NCBI GenBank assembly: GCA_019745155.1
Contig: JAIETM010000004.1
Coordinates: 124,001-188,000, forward strand
DNA from: Chitinophagaceae bacterium
GTDB lineage: Bacteria; Bacteroidota; Bacteroidia; Chitinophagales; Chitinophagaceae
Length of the DNA stretch: 64,000 bases
Direction of reading: 5' to 3'
This document shows, in pieces, positions 24,959-34,045 of this stretch. Each line of letters opens with the position of its first letter. Within the stretch, counting starts at the first letter, position 1. Below the pieces are notes generated by a model. That model made no database searches, was not told the origin of the DNA, and was given only the letters and a program-made list of their open reading frames with translations. The translations under genes and the position numbers were made by a program.

Positions 24959-27205
24959 TTACTGTTGCCAATTGATTTTTCTGGTCTCTACCTGTGCGGA
25001 GCTCGTACCCACCATTACATGAAATTCACCAGGCTCCCAGATATGTTGTACTGTCTGATTATAAAAGCGCAAGTCGTCTGTCTTCACCTGAAACACAACC
25101 TCCTTGGTTTCGCCTGCTTTGAGAAAAATCTTCTGAAAACCTTTTAACTCCTTCACTGGTCGCACAACTGAAGCCGTTACATCACGCAAATACAATTGCA
25201 CCACTTCTTCTCCATCATACTTGCCCTCATTGCGCACACGCACTTTCACAGTTAAGGTTTGATTTCCCTTTAGCACCGTATCACTCAACTGCATAGGTGC
25301 ATACTGAAAATGGGTATAACTCAATCCGTAACCAAAGGGAAATTTGGGTGAATTAGGCAGATCAATATAGGCCGATACATAAAAGAGATTGTTTTCATCT
25401 TTTGCGGGCCTGCCTGTATTATAGTAATTATAATAGATGGGTATTTGTCCCTCTGATCTAGGAAAGGTCATGGGTAATTTGCCGCTGGGATTGTATTGCC
25501 CGAATAACACATCCCCAATGGCATCTCCGGCCTGCGTGCCCAACCACCAAGTACAGACAATTGCCGGAACATGATCAGCAGCCCAGTTAAAGATCAAGGG
25601 CCTGCCTGCATTCATGAGTAGCACTACTGGTTTTCCTGTTGCATGAATAGCTTTGATCAAAGCCTCCTGTAAACCCGGTAATTGAATACTGCTTCTGCTC
25701 TTGGCTTCACCACTCATGTCTCTGGCTTCGCCCATACTCATGATCACCAGATCTGCATCTTTCGCTGCTGCAATAGCAGCTGCAAAGCCAGCGCTATCCG
25801 CATCATTGATATTGCATCCTTTTGCATAGTGCACAATCGCATCTTTAGGCAATCTGCGTACAATGCCGTCGTACTGTGTGACAATAGTAGTTGAATCATC
25901 CGGCCACTCATAACTCCAGAAACCCAAATTATCACGTACAGCTTTCATGAAAGGACCAATCAGTGCGACCTTCTTCACCGACGCCTGTATGGGCAATAAT
26001 GCTTGTTCATTCTTTAGTAAGACAATGGATTTTCGAGCCATATCCAAAGCAGCTGCTTTGTGTGCAGGATCATTCCAAACAATCTTCTCCCGTTGTGCAT
26101 TGCTAAATCTAAAAGGATCATCGAATAAACCCATTTCAAATTTCTTCGTGAGGATTCTTCGCACTGCATCATCTACCAATACGATAGGGACTTGCTTTTG
26201 TTTGAACAGATCAGCCAGATGCTGGATATAACTCCTACTCTCCATATCCATATCACTACCCGCAGTAATGGCTGCTTTTGCTGCTTCGCGATTGTCTTGT
26301 ACATAACCATGTGCAATCATTTCACCCACACTACCCCAATCGCTTACCACAAACCCTTTGAACTTCCATCGTTCTTTTAATAAAGTGCGTTGCAAATAGC
26401 GATTGCCCGTAGCAGGCACACCATTCAAATCATTGAATGAATTCATGAATGTTGCAACGCCTGCATCCAAAGCTGCTTTGAAGGGTGGCAGATACACTTC
26501 ATGCAGCAAACGCTCACTCATGTCCACACTATTGTAATCGCGACCGCCAACAGCAGCGCCATAAGCTGCAAAATGTTTGGCGCAGGCCATGACTGCATCC
26601 AGCGAACCCAATCCATTTCCTTGAAAACCTTTCACACGTGCTTTTGCAATAGCCGAACCGAGATAAGGATCTTCACCCGCACCTTCCATCACCCTGCCCC
26701 AACGCGGGTCACGAGCAATATCTACCATAGGCGCGAATGTCCAGTGTATGCCACTTGCCGCAGCTTCTTTTGCAGCAATACGTGCACTGCGTTCAATGGC
26801 GGGCAAATCCCAACTCGCGGCTTCTGCCAAAGGAATGGGGAATGTTGTTTTCAATCCATGAATCACATCCTGCCCGAATAACAAAGGAATCTTCAATCGT
26901 GATTGCATGGCCAGCTCTTGCAACGTACGCGTATGTTCCACACCAACAATATTCAGCATGGAACCCAATTGCCCTTTTTTTATTTGCGATTGCTTATCGC
27001 CATCCTTTGTGATGGGACCTGTATGACTCCAATCGCCACTGTATTGATTCAGCTGCCCAATCTTTTCTTCGAGTGTCATCAGTTGTAATACTGAATCTAC
27101 TTTTTGTGCGATTGTCTTGGTTTTCTGCGCAGAAACGCAAACAACCTGTGTCGCGGCCAAAACGACCAGACACAGGTTGCGGAAATGATTTGTTTGCATA
27201 GCCAT
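24959..27205 (-). CDS. GH3 beta-glucosidase
   Basis: Encodes 748 residues, an exported glycoside hydrolase family 3 enzyme releasing terminal beta-glucose from oligosaccharides, probably in the periplasm. A signal peptide ends near residue 26 (VVCVSAQ). The N-terminal barrel has GRVMEGAGEDPYLGS, the Lys-His pair ACAKHFAAYGA and the nucleophile Asp in GFVVSDWGSV near 289. The alpha/beta domain follows, with MSMGEARDMSGEA probably holding the acid/base Glu, and a fibronectin-III-like C-terminal domain. Start ATG 27205 overlaps the upstream stop (TAATG). It is the last gene of the PUL and a paralogue of the next GH3. Confidence 0.92.
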   Translation of the reverse strand: MAMQTNHFRNLCLVVLAATQVVCVSAQKTKTIAQKVDSVLQLMTLEEKIGQLNQYSGDWSHTGPITKDGDKQSQIKKGQLGSMLNIVGVEHTRTLQELAMQSRLKIPLLFGQDVIHGLKTTFPIPLAEAASWDLPAIERSARIAAKEAAASGIHWTFAPMVDIARDPRWGRVMEGAGEDPYLGSAIAKARVKGFQGNGLGSLDAVMACAKHFAAYGAAVGGRDYNSVDMSERLLHEVYLPPFKAALDAGVATFMNSFNDLNGVPATGNRYLQRTLLKERWKFKGFVVSDWGSVGEMIAHGYVQDNREAAKAAITAGSDMDMESRSYIQHLADLFKQKQVPIVLVDDAVRRILTKKFEMGLFDDPFRFSNAQREKIVWNDPAHKAAALDMARKSIVLLKNEQALLPIQASVKKVALIGPFMKAVRDNLGFWSYEWPDDSTTIVTQYDGIVRRLPKDAIVHYAKGCNINDADSAGFAAAIAAAKDADLVIMSMGEARDMSGEAKSRSSIQLPGLQEALIKAIHATGKPVVLLMNAGRPLIFNWAADHVPAIVCTWWLGTQAGDAIGDVLFGQYNPSGKLPMTFPRSEGQIPIYYNYYNTGRPAKDENNLFYVSAYIDLPNSPKFPFGYGLSYTHFQYAPMQLSDTVLKGNQTLTVKVRVRNEGKYDGEEVVQLYLRDVTASVVRPVKELKGFQKIFLKAGETKEVVFQVKTDDLRFYNQTVQHIWEPGEFHVMVGTSSAQVETRKINWQQ

Positions 27206-29487
27206 TATTTATCCCAGTAGATGGATGCTTTTTGTACATCGCGTGAATTACCACCCACCATGATGTGAAACTCACCAGCTTCCCAATCATACTTCAGATC
27301 GTAATTATAGAATTTCAGATCCTCGGGGGTGATGGTAAAGCTTACTTGCTTGGTTTCGCCTGGCTGCAGACTTATCTTTTGGAAACCCTTCAGTTCTTTT
27401 ACTGGACGGGTTACACTACCCACTACATCGCGGATATACAATTGAACTACTTCTTTACCAGCAGTCTTCCCTGTATTTGTAACAGCAACTGTTGCTGTAA
27501 TCTTTTGGTTGCCCTTGGCCTTATTGCTGCTCAACACAACATTACCATAGCTAAAGCTGGTATAACTCAATCCATAACCAAAAGGATACAAAGGATCATT
27601 GCTCACATCCAGATAATTGCTGCGGAATTTCTGGAACCATTTGCCTTCTCCAAGTGGGCGACCTGTGTTCTTATGATTATAAAACAAAGGCACTTGTCCG
27701 ATATTCTGCGGCCAGGTAGCACTTAGTTTACCGCTGGGGTTTACATCACCAAATAGGACATCCGCAATGGCATAACCTGCTTCACTTCCGGGGAACCATA
27801 CATTCAGAATAGCCGGGTATTCTTTTGCTTCTTCTGTAATCACCATAGAGCGACCAGCAAACAATACAATCACCACAGGTTTACCAGTTGCTTTCAAGGC
27901 CTTAAGTAAATCTTTCTGTGCCTGAGGAATATCAATATTGCTTCTGCTGCTGGCTTCACCACTCATTTCTGCACTTTCGCCAACAGCTGCTACAATTACA
28001 TCAGCATCTTTGGCGGCAGCCACCGCTTCAGCGATGATTTGCTCCACTGGACGCTCATCACGTTTCAGATTTTTACCAAACATGGTGGCATCTGCTTCAA
28101 ACTTGGCATTGTAATCCAGGTTACTGCCTTTTGCATAAACGATTTGTGTATTGCTACCTGCAACAGCTTTCAATCCTTCCAACAGCGAAATAGCTTTACC
28201 AAACTCTGCAGCAACACTCCAAGTGCCTGGCATGTTCTCGCGACTATCCGCTAATGGGCCAACCAATGCAATTTTACCACCGCGCTTCAAAGGCAGGATA
28301 TTGCCTTCGTTTTTCAACAACACAAAACTCTGCGCGGCAATTTCACGTGCTTCTTTACGGTGTGCATCTGTATACACTTCTGTTGCAGCACGCTTAACAT
28401 CGCAATAGCGATAAGGATCTTCAAACAAACCCAGTTTGTATTTCGCTTCCAGAATTCTTCTGCAAGCTGCATCAATCAATTGCTGGGAAACCTTACCCTC
28501 TTTGAGTGATGCTTTTAAGGTTGTCAGAAATCCTTCACCCACCATATCCATATCAATACCTGCATCCAATGCACGGGCAGAAACTGTTTTCAGGTCGCCA
28601 ATACCATGGTCTACCATTTCGTTGATGCCGGTATAATCGGTTACCAGAAAACCTTTGAAGCCCCACTGTTTTCTAAGTACGTCTGTCAGCAACCACTTAT
28701 TCCCTGTTGCAGGTACCCCATCAATTTCATTGAATGATGCCATCACACTACCAGCACCTGCATCTACGGCCGCTTTGTATGGAGGGAAATGTTCATTATA
28801 CATTCTGATGCGACTCATATCAGTGGTATTGTAATCGCGGCCAGCTTCAGCAGCACCATACAACGCATAGTGCTTCACACAAGCCATGATGGTATTGTTT
28901 TTAGACAGATCACTACCTTGATAACCCTTTACCATGGCTTTAGCAATTTCTGCTCCAAGAAAAACATCTTCACCGCTACCTTCTGCCATACGACCCCAGC
29001 GCGGATCGCGGGCAATGTCTACCATTGGCGAGAAAGTCCAGTTAATACCATCTGCACTGGCTTCAATAGCTGCAATGCGCGCACTACGCTCAACTAACTG
29101 CATATCCCACGTACTGGATAAACCCAAGGGAATAGGGAATACTGTACGATAGCCGTGAATCACATCCATACCAAAGATGAGTGGAATCTTCAGGCGGCTT
29201 TTGGTAACAGCTAACTGCTGTACTTCTTTGATCTTCTCTACAGATTTGATATTGAACAAACCGCCCACTTTGCCTTCGGCAATTTTTTGTGCGATACCTG
29301 AATTAGATGCTTGTCCGGTTACAATATCACCGGCTCCTGGCAGGTTTAACTGTCCTAATTTTTCATCCAGTGTCATTTGCTTCATCAGGTTATCTATGAA
29401 GCTTTTCATTTTCGCATCCTGCGCCTGCAACTGAACGACCATCAGTAAGCAGCAGGCAAAAAATAGTTTTTTCATCAACGATTGCAT
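27205..29487 (-). CDS. GH3 beta-glucosidase, second copy
   Basis: Encodes 760 residues. Signal peptide to about residue 22 (QLQAQ), barrel with GRMAEGSGEDVFLG, VKHYALYGA and the nucleophile Asp in GFLVTDYTGINE near 284 (TDY rather than the SDW of its neighbour). The second domain has AVGESAEMSGEASSRS and the C-terminus a fibronectin-III-like domain. GH3 enzymes next to GH144 in other Bacteroidota hydrolyse beta-1,2-linked gluco-oligosaccharides (sophorose series), so this is a plausible substrate. The two copies are co-transcribed but differ enough to suggest different linkage preference. Alternative start ATG at 29475. Confidence 0.92.
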   Translation of the reverse strand: MQSLMKKLFFACCLLMVVQLQAQDAKMKSFIDNLMKQMTLDEKLGQLNLPGAGDIVTGQASNSGIAQKIAEGKVGGLFNIKSVEKIKEVQQLAVTKSRLKIPLIFGMDVIHGYRTVFPIPLGLSSTWDMQLVERSARIAAIEASADGINWTFSPMVDIARDPRWGRMAEGSGEDVFLGAEIAKAMVKGYQGSDLSKNNTIMACVKHYALYGAAEAGRDYNTTDMSRIRMYNEHFPPYKAAVDAGAGSVMASFNEIDGVPATGNKWLLTDVLRKQWGFKGFLVTDYTGINEMVDHGIGDLKTVSARALDAGIDMDMVGEGFLTTLKASLKEGKVSQQLIDAACRRILEAKYKLGLFEDPYRYCDVKRAATEVYTDAHRKEAREIAAQSFVLLKNEGNILPLKRGGKIALVGPLADSRENMPGTWSVAAEFGKAISLLEGLKAVAGSNTQIVYAKGSNLDYNAKFEADATMFGKNLKRDERPVEQIIAEAVAAAKDADVIVAAVGESAEMSGEASSRSNIDIPQAQKDLLKALKATGKPVVIVLFAGRSMVITEEAKEYPAILNVWFPGSEAGYAIADVLFGDVNPSGKLSATWPQNIGQVPLFYNHKNTGRPLGEGKWFQKFRSNYLDVSNDPLYPFGYGLSYTSFSYGNVVLSSNKAKGNQKITATVAVTNTGKTAGKEVVQLYIRDVVGSVTRPVKELKGFQKISLQPGETKQVSFTITPEDLKFYNYDLKYDWEAGEFHIMVGGNSRDVQKASIYWDK

Positions 29488-29497
29488 GTTCTCGGTT

Positions 29498-30148
29498 TTA
29501 TTGTAAAAGATATGGTTCCATTACTTGTTTCCAAATAGCATAACCTTTGGCATTCATGTGCAGGTTATCTGCTTTAAAGATATCTGTCATCACATTGCCA
29601 TCAGGTTGCAACATGGGCGTGTATACATCAATATAAGCTGTACGCTTTTGTGCTGCGAGAAAGTCCTTAATCGCTGCATTAGCAGCAAGATATTTAGTCA
29701 AAAATTTCTGACGAGACGGACTTGGCTTCATGGACACAAAAGCCACGGGCACTCGTTTATACTTAGCACGAATCATCCCAAATAAGGTCTTAAATCGCTC
29801 CACAACAGTAGGCACAGAAACCGTATCGCTAGCGGCAAAATCATTCTCACCACAGTAAATAATGATTTGCTTGGGGCGATACTTGAATATCACATCATCA
29901 GCATAACGAATCACATCGGGTAGAGAAGAACCTCCGAAACCGCGATTGATCATTTTTCTGCCGGGGAAATAATCCTGCCAATTATCCCAAAGCCTGAAAG
30001 AGGAGCTGCCTACTAAAAGAATCGCTTTCTTAGGCGGCATAGCTAAACTATCCTGCTTTCGAAAAGCAGCGATCTCGTTTGCAAAGGGCTGCGCAAATAC
30101 GAGCTGGGCAGAAAATACTGTTACAATCAAGAAAAAGAAACGACGCAT
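29498..30148 (-). CDS. Exported SGNH/GDSL hydrolase
   Basis: Encodes 216 residues with a signal peptide (to about 19, LVFAQ). All four SGNH blocks are visible: Ser in ILLVGSSSF near residue 47, Gly in NRGFGGSS, Asn in YCGENDF, and the Asp-x-x-His pair in KADNLHMNAKGY near the end. Such enzymes remove acyl groups (acetyl, succinyl and others) from glycans or lipids. Placed inside the PUL between GH43 and GH3, it most likely de-esterifies the glycan substrate; true specificity is unknown. Confidence 0.87.
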   Translation of the reverse strand: MRRFFFLIVTVFSAQLVFAQPFANEIAAFRKQDSLAMPPKKAILLVGSSSFRLWDNWQDYFPGRKMINRGFGGSSLPDVIRYADDVIFKYRPKQIIIYCGENDFAASDTVSVPTVVERFKTLFGMIRAKYKRVPVAFVSMKPSPSRQKFLTKYLAANAAIKDFLAAQKRTAYIDVYTPMLQPDGNVMTDIFKADNLHMNAKGYAIWKQVMEPYLLQ

Positions 30149-30149
30149 A

Positions 30150-32321
30150 TCAATCTACTTTTACCGGTTTGGTTCTTACAGAAACTCCGTTCTCATTTAC
30201 TGCTTCAATGGAATAATAATAAGTGCTATTTGCATCCATTGCTTTCATCCAATATTCATTATTGCTGTGCACCATAATACTGGTATATAACTTATCCGGA
30301 TGTGTACCGTAATAGATATTATAGGCAAAGGCATTGTCCACAGGTTTCCATTTAATGAATGCACTACGCTTATCCTTCTCTGTGCGCAACACAATAAATC
30401 CTTTCACCTCATCCGGCTTAGCTCCATTACCATTACCAAAAACACGCAAACCGCTAATAGCAAATTTACCGGTTGGCATGGCGATATTCTCCAGTTTGAT
30501 AAATCTTGTTTGTACAGCTTGCGGAAGTTCTACATAATCATGCGGAATATCTTTTTCATTATTGCTTTTATCGATCAGTAACTGCCATTTCTTACCATCT
30601 GTTGAATGCCAGAGCTTGTAACGATGCGCTTGATTAGGGATTTTACCCAATCTATCCGTGGCCACATCCTGATCAGCATAATTAATTTGTATCGCGTTAA
30701 CGGTGCTGATATTACCCAAATCGGTTTGAATATATTCACCCGCATTACCTGTTGTTGCGCTCCAGTAGGTTTTGATCAATTCATCTACGGCATTATTAGG
30801 TAAGTAACCACCAAGTGTGGATGATACCTGTACTGGTTTGTTGTAGTTGAGCAGCATCCAGCCTGTGAAATAAGGCGATTTTCCATCTTTTCCATATCCA
30901 TCTGCAATGTCTTTAGAAGGAATATAATGCGGATAGTCACCAAATGTCGTATTACAGTACATCATATCATCTGCATCAAAACCGGTGGGCCAAACACCCA
31001 ATCTTCTTTCAAATGTGTTTTTAACCGATACAACAGTTGTAGATATGTGCCAGTACTTTCCAAAATTATCCTGAAACGTAGCGCCATGACCGGCTCCACG
31101 AACAAAGCCGCCCAGTTTTATACTCAGCGGATCAGGCATGGCCCTAAATGGACCAAGCGGATTCTCGCCTACCAATAGCCCATCTGCATAGCCACTGAAT
31201 TCTGTTCCCGGTGCACCATATTGCAGGTAGTATTTGTTTTTGTACTTAGTCATATGGCTACCCTCAATAAAGGGATCAAGGAAGGTATTGTCCATATGCT
31301 CACCGAAACGCTGCCAACCAAAACGCCATGGTTCGAGCAAATACATTTCTTTTCTTGTACCCATGGGCTGCATGGTTTTCCTATCTAGCTCCACACCATA
31401 CATCGGAAACTTATTGCTGCTGCCGTTGTACATATAGAACCTACCATCCGTATCAGTAAAAAAGGAAGGATCCCAGCCACCAATATCGAATGAATCTACC
31501 AGAGGTTTCCACTCATTGGCTTTTGGATTTGTGCTCATCCAGATGGTGAAATTGCGTGTATAGGTTGAACCGAACACAAGCATGGTATCGCCAATAATAC
31601 CTACAGCCGGTGCGCAGAGTTCATCATAGCCTGCATTCCAGGGACGTAGAAATCGTCTGCTGTGGAAAGTCCAATTGAGCATATCTGCACTATGCCAGTA
31701 CCCCCATTGATTGGTGCTGAAGAGATAATAATCTCCTTTATAGTTCACTATAACGGGATCGGCTGTAGCACGATGCCTGCCCCATTCACTGAAGTTGGGA
31801 ATAGGCGTGTATCCGTAATCAATATTGATAGGATTACAATAGGTTTTCTGCTGCGCTTGTGCACCCATTGCCATACAACAAGCAAATACCAACAAGTACC
31901 ACTTTTTCATTTTCTCCGTCTTTAGTTTACGCAAATGTGCATCTACGCTCCAAGTAGCTGCTCCTTCAAAAAAATAGATCAAGGCCAATAACACAAATAA
32001 GAAAGGATGCTGGTCTTCATACCAAAATCTTCCTTTACCGATAAAGAAAGTAATATACAACATCGCTACAGCCATGGATACTGCTACGATTCGCGTACCA
32101 AAACCTATTGCTAGCAATATACCCGTTACAAACTCTAATCCTTTTCCTACATAGACAATTCGCTCAGGAGAGGAAAAATTCTGAAATGCTTCCCAATCGT
32201 AATAAGTACGCATGGTGGCTGCATCAAAAACTTCCATACCATGAAATGCCATGAGTAAGCCAGTTGCCATTCGAAGTATGGCTAATCCATACGGACTAAT
32301 CGTATCCATCTGTATCCGCAT
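30150..32321 (-). CDS. DoxX membrane domain in frame with GH43-CBM32-FN3 enzyme
   Basis: One open frame of 723 residues from ATG 32321, one base after the GMC stop (TAATATG). Residues about 1-137 are a DoxX-type four-helix membrane protein (GLAILRMATGLLMAFHG, YVGKGLEFVTGILLAIGFG). Then, without a stop, comes a full signal peptide (MKKWYLLVFACCMAMGAQAQ) and a GH43-like beta-propeller with acidic residues in RATADPVIVNYKGDYYLF, GGWDPSFFTDTDG and FIEGSHMTKYK, followed by an F5/8-type-C (CBM32-like) domain and a fibronectin-III domain. A ribosome site precedes the internal ATG at 31910, so the second half may also be made separately. Fusion, readthrough or a sequencing indel near 31920-31930 are all possible. 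Confidence 0.85.
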   Translation of the reverse strand: MRIQMDTISPYGLAILRMATGLLMAFHGMEVFDAATMRTYYDWEAFQNFSSPERIVYVGKGLEFVTGILLAIGFGTRIVAVSMAVAMLYITFFIGKGRFWYEDQHPFLFVLLALIYFFEGAATWSVDAHLRKLKTEKMKKWYLLVFACCMAMGAQAQQKTYCNPINIDYGYTPIPNFSEWGRHRATADPVIVNYKGDYYLFSTNQWGYWHSADMLNWTFHSRRFLRPWNAGYDELCAPAVGIIGDTMLVFGSTYTRNFTIWMSTNPKANEWKPLVDSFDIGGWDPSFFTDTDGRFYMYNGSSNKFPMYGVELDRKTMQPMGTRKEMYLLEPWRFGWQRFGEHMDNTFLDPFIEGSHMTKYKNKYYLQYGAPGTEFSGYADGLLVGENPLGPFRAMPDPLSIKLGGFVRGAGHGATFQDNFGKYWHISTTVVSVKNTFERRLGVWPTGFDADDMMYCNTTFGDYPHYIPSKDIADGYGKDGKSPYFTGWMLLNYNKPVQVSSTLGGYLPNNAVDELIKTYWSATTGNAGEYIQTDLGNISTVNAIQINYADQDVATDRLGKIPNQAHRYKLWHSTDGKKWQLLIDKSNNEKDIPHDYVELPQAVQTRFIKLENIAMPTGKFAISGLRVFGNGNGAKPDEVKGFIVLRTEKDKRSAFIKWKPVDNAFAYNIYYGTHPDKLYTSIMVHSNNEYWMKAMDANSTYYYSIEAVNENGVSVRTKPVKVD
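31908..31917 (-). promoter_or_regulatory. Internal ribosome site and start for the GH43 part
   Basis: On the - strand GGAG (31917-31914) stands 3 bases before an in-frame ATG (31910-31908) that begins a textbook signal peptide. It would allow the GH43 enzyme to be translated independently of the DoxX portion. Confidence 0.5.
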
Positions 32322-32322
32322 A

Positions 32323-34044
32323 TTATAATTCGTTTTGTTTGAGTGAACGAACAGCATGGTCTACTGCACGGGCTGTCAATGCCATGTAAAGAATACTGGG
32401 ACTCTGATTACCCGTACTCGTCATGCAGGCGCCATCTGTTACAAATACATTTTTGCAAGCATGCAACTGATTCCATTCATTTAGCAAAGATGTTTTGGGG
32501 TCTCTGCCCATACGCACACCGCCCATTTCGTGAATATCCAGTCCCGGCGCTTGTTGACTATCATGCCAATGAATATCTGTTGCTCCAGCTGCTTCCATCA
32601 TCAGCTTTCCCTGCTCAAAGAAATCTTTCAGCATTTGCTCATCGTTCTCATCATACGCTACTGAGGTAATCAAGAGGGGCATACCATACTGATCCTCCTT
32701 TTCTTTACTCAATCTTACATGGTTGCTTTCCTTTGGAATAGTTTCTCCCTGCATATACATATACATACCCCATTTGCCGGGCTCAGACAAAGCATCCTTA
32801 TACGCAGCACCAATACCATCTGGTGCATTATAGAATTGATTCTCCCGATAAGCACCACTGAAGATCACATAGCCACCCAGAAAATCTGTCTCTTGTTGTT
32901 TGAGGTTACGGAAATTAGGAATCACACATTCTGCAGGCTTACGCACTTTGTAATATTGATCTGTAAATCCTTCGAAACTACCGCCCATGCTCCCACGATA
33001 ATTATGAAAGCAGATATACTTACCCATCAAACCATTGTCGTTACCCAATCCGTTAGGAAAACGATTCGATCTTGAGTTCAGTAAAATAAGGTTGGTGTTT
33101 AATGCAGAGGCATTCACGAAAATGATCTTTGCATAAAACTCCGTTGCAGCTTTTGTCTGTGCATCAATCACACGCACACCAACAGCCTTACCTGCTGCTT
33201 CATCATAGATGATGGAATGTACCACGCTATGTGGACGAACAGTTAACAAACCCGTTCTCGAAGCCCATGGTAATGTGCTAGACACACTGCTGAAATACCC
33301 GCCGAATGGACAACCACGCATGCAAAGGTTTCTATTCTGACATTGCCCTCTACCCTGTTCCAAATGAACAGCAGTAGGCTCTGTCAGATGTGCCCACCTA
33401 CCGGTGATATAATGACGATTGAATTGTTGCTTTAGCACATCACGCATATGCTGCTCAACACAATTGAGTTCATAGCCCGGTAGAAATTCTCCATCTGGCA
33501 TAGACTCAATATTTTCTTTGGTACCGCAGATACCAACAAATTTTTCCGCATGTGCATACCAGAGCGCAATATCCTTGTATCGAATGGGCCAATCAATAGC
33601 ATAGCCATAACGCTGTGGTGCAGAGAAATCCCAATCGCTCCAACGTTGGCATGAGCGACCCCATGTTAAAGATTTACCACCCACCTGATAACCTCGTATC
33701 CAATCAAAAGGTTTCTCTTGTATGTAAGGATGATCTGCATCCTTGATAAAAAAATGCGCCGTGTCTTCTGCAAAGCCTGCCGCTTTGGTGATGAGTGGAT
33801 TTTCTTTCACGAATGCTCGCGGCATCTGACCACGATGGACAAACTCCCAAGTATTGCGTGGCATCGTAGGATAATCCTTATTGTGCTCCACATTTCTACC
33901 ACGCTCTAAAACTAAAGTGCGCAAACCTTTCTCACATAATTCCTTAGCAGCCCAGCCACCGCTGATACCACTGCCAATGACGATTGCATCGTAAGTATGT
34001 GCGGCTCTACCTTTTGTATTGATATGTGTGGTGCTGTCTGACAT
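32323..34044 (-). CDS. GMC-family FAD oxidoreductase
   Basis: Encodes 573 residues of the glucose-methanol-choline oxidoreductase family. The FAD-binding beta-alpha-beta motif is DAIVIGSGISGGWAAKELCE near residue 19, with VLERGR closing it, and the C-terminal active-site block is TDGACMTSTGNQSPS. A cysteine cluster C-x5-C-x3-C followed by PFGG (near 235-250) resembles the iron-sulfur-binding region of bacterial FAD glucose dehydrogenases. No signal peptide is obvious. It probably oxidises a sugar or glycoside, perhaps at C3, with electrons passing to the membrane; DoxX one base downstream could be the quinone-side partner. The usual small subunit gene is not seen. Confidence 0.87.
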   Translation of the reverse strand: MSDSTTHINTKGRAAHTYDAIVIGSGISGGWAAKELCEKGLRTLVLERGRNVEHNKDYPTMPRNTWEFVHRGQMPRAFVKENPLITKAAGFAEDTAHFFIKDADHPYIQEKPFDWIRGYQVGGKSLTWGRSCQRWSDWDFSAPQRYGYAIDWPIRYKDIALWYAHAEKFVGICGTKENIESMPDGEFLPGYELNCVEQHMRDVLKQQFNRHYITGRWAHLTEPTAVHLEQGRGQCQNRNLCMRGCPFGGYFSSVSSTLPWASRTGLLTVRPHSVVHSIIYDEAAGKAVGVRVIDAQTKAATEFYAKIIFVNASALNTNLILLNSRSNRFPNGLGNDNGLMGKYICFHNYRGSMGGSFEGFTDQYYKVRKPAECVIPNFRNLKQQETDFLGGYVIFSGAYRENQFYNAPDGIGAAYKDALSEPGKWGMYMYMQGETIPKESNHVRLSKEKEDQYGMPLLITSVAYDENDEQMLKDFFEQGKLMMEAAGATDIHWHDSQQAPGLDIHEMGGVRMGRDPKTSLLNEWNQLHACKNVFVTDGACMTSTGNQSPSILYMALTARAVDHAVRSLKQNEL

Positions 34045-34045
34045 G

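Noticed and set aside
24959-29487. Duplicated GH3 genes as a sign of a mobile element
   Set aside because: No flanking repeats, transposase or compositional break; the copies are strongly diverged, so an old duplication is sufficient.
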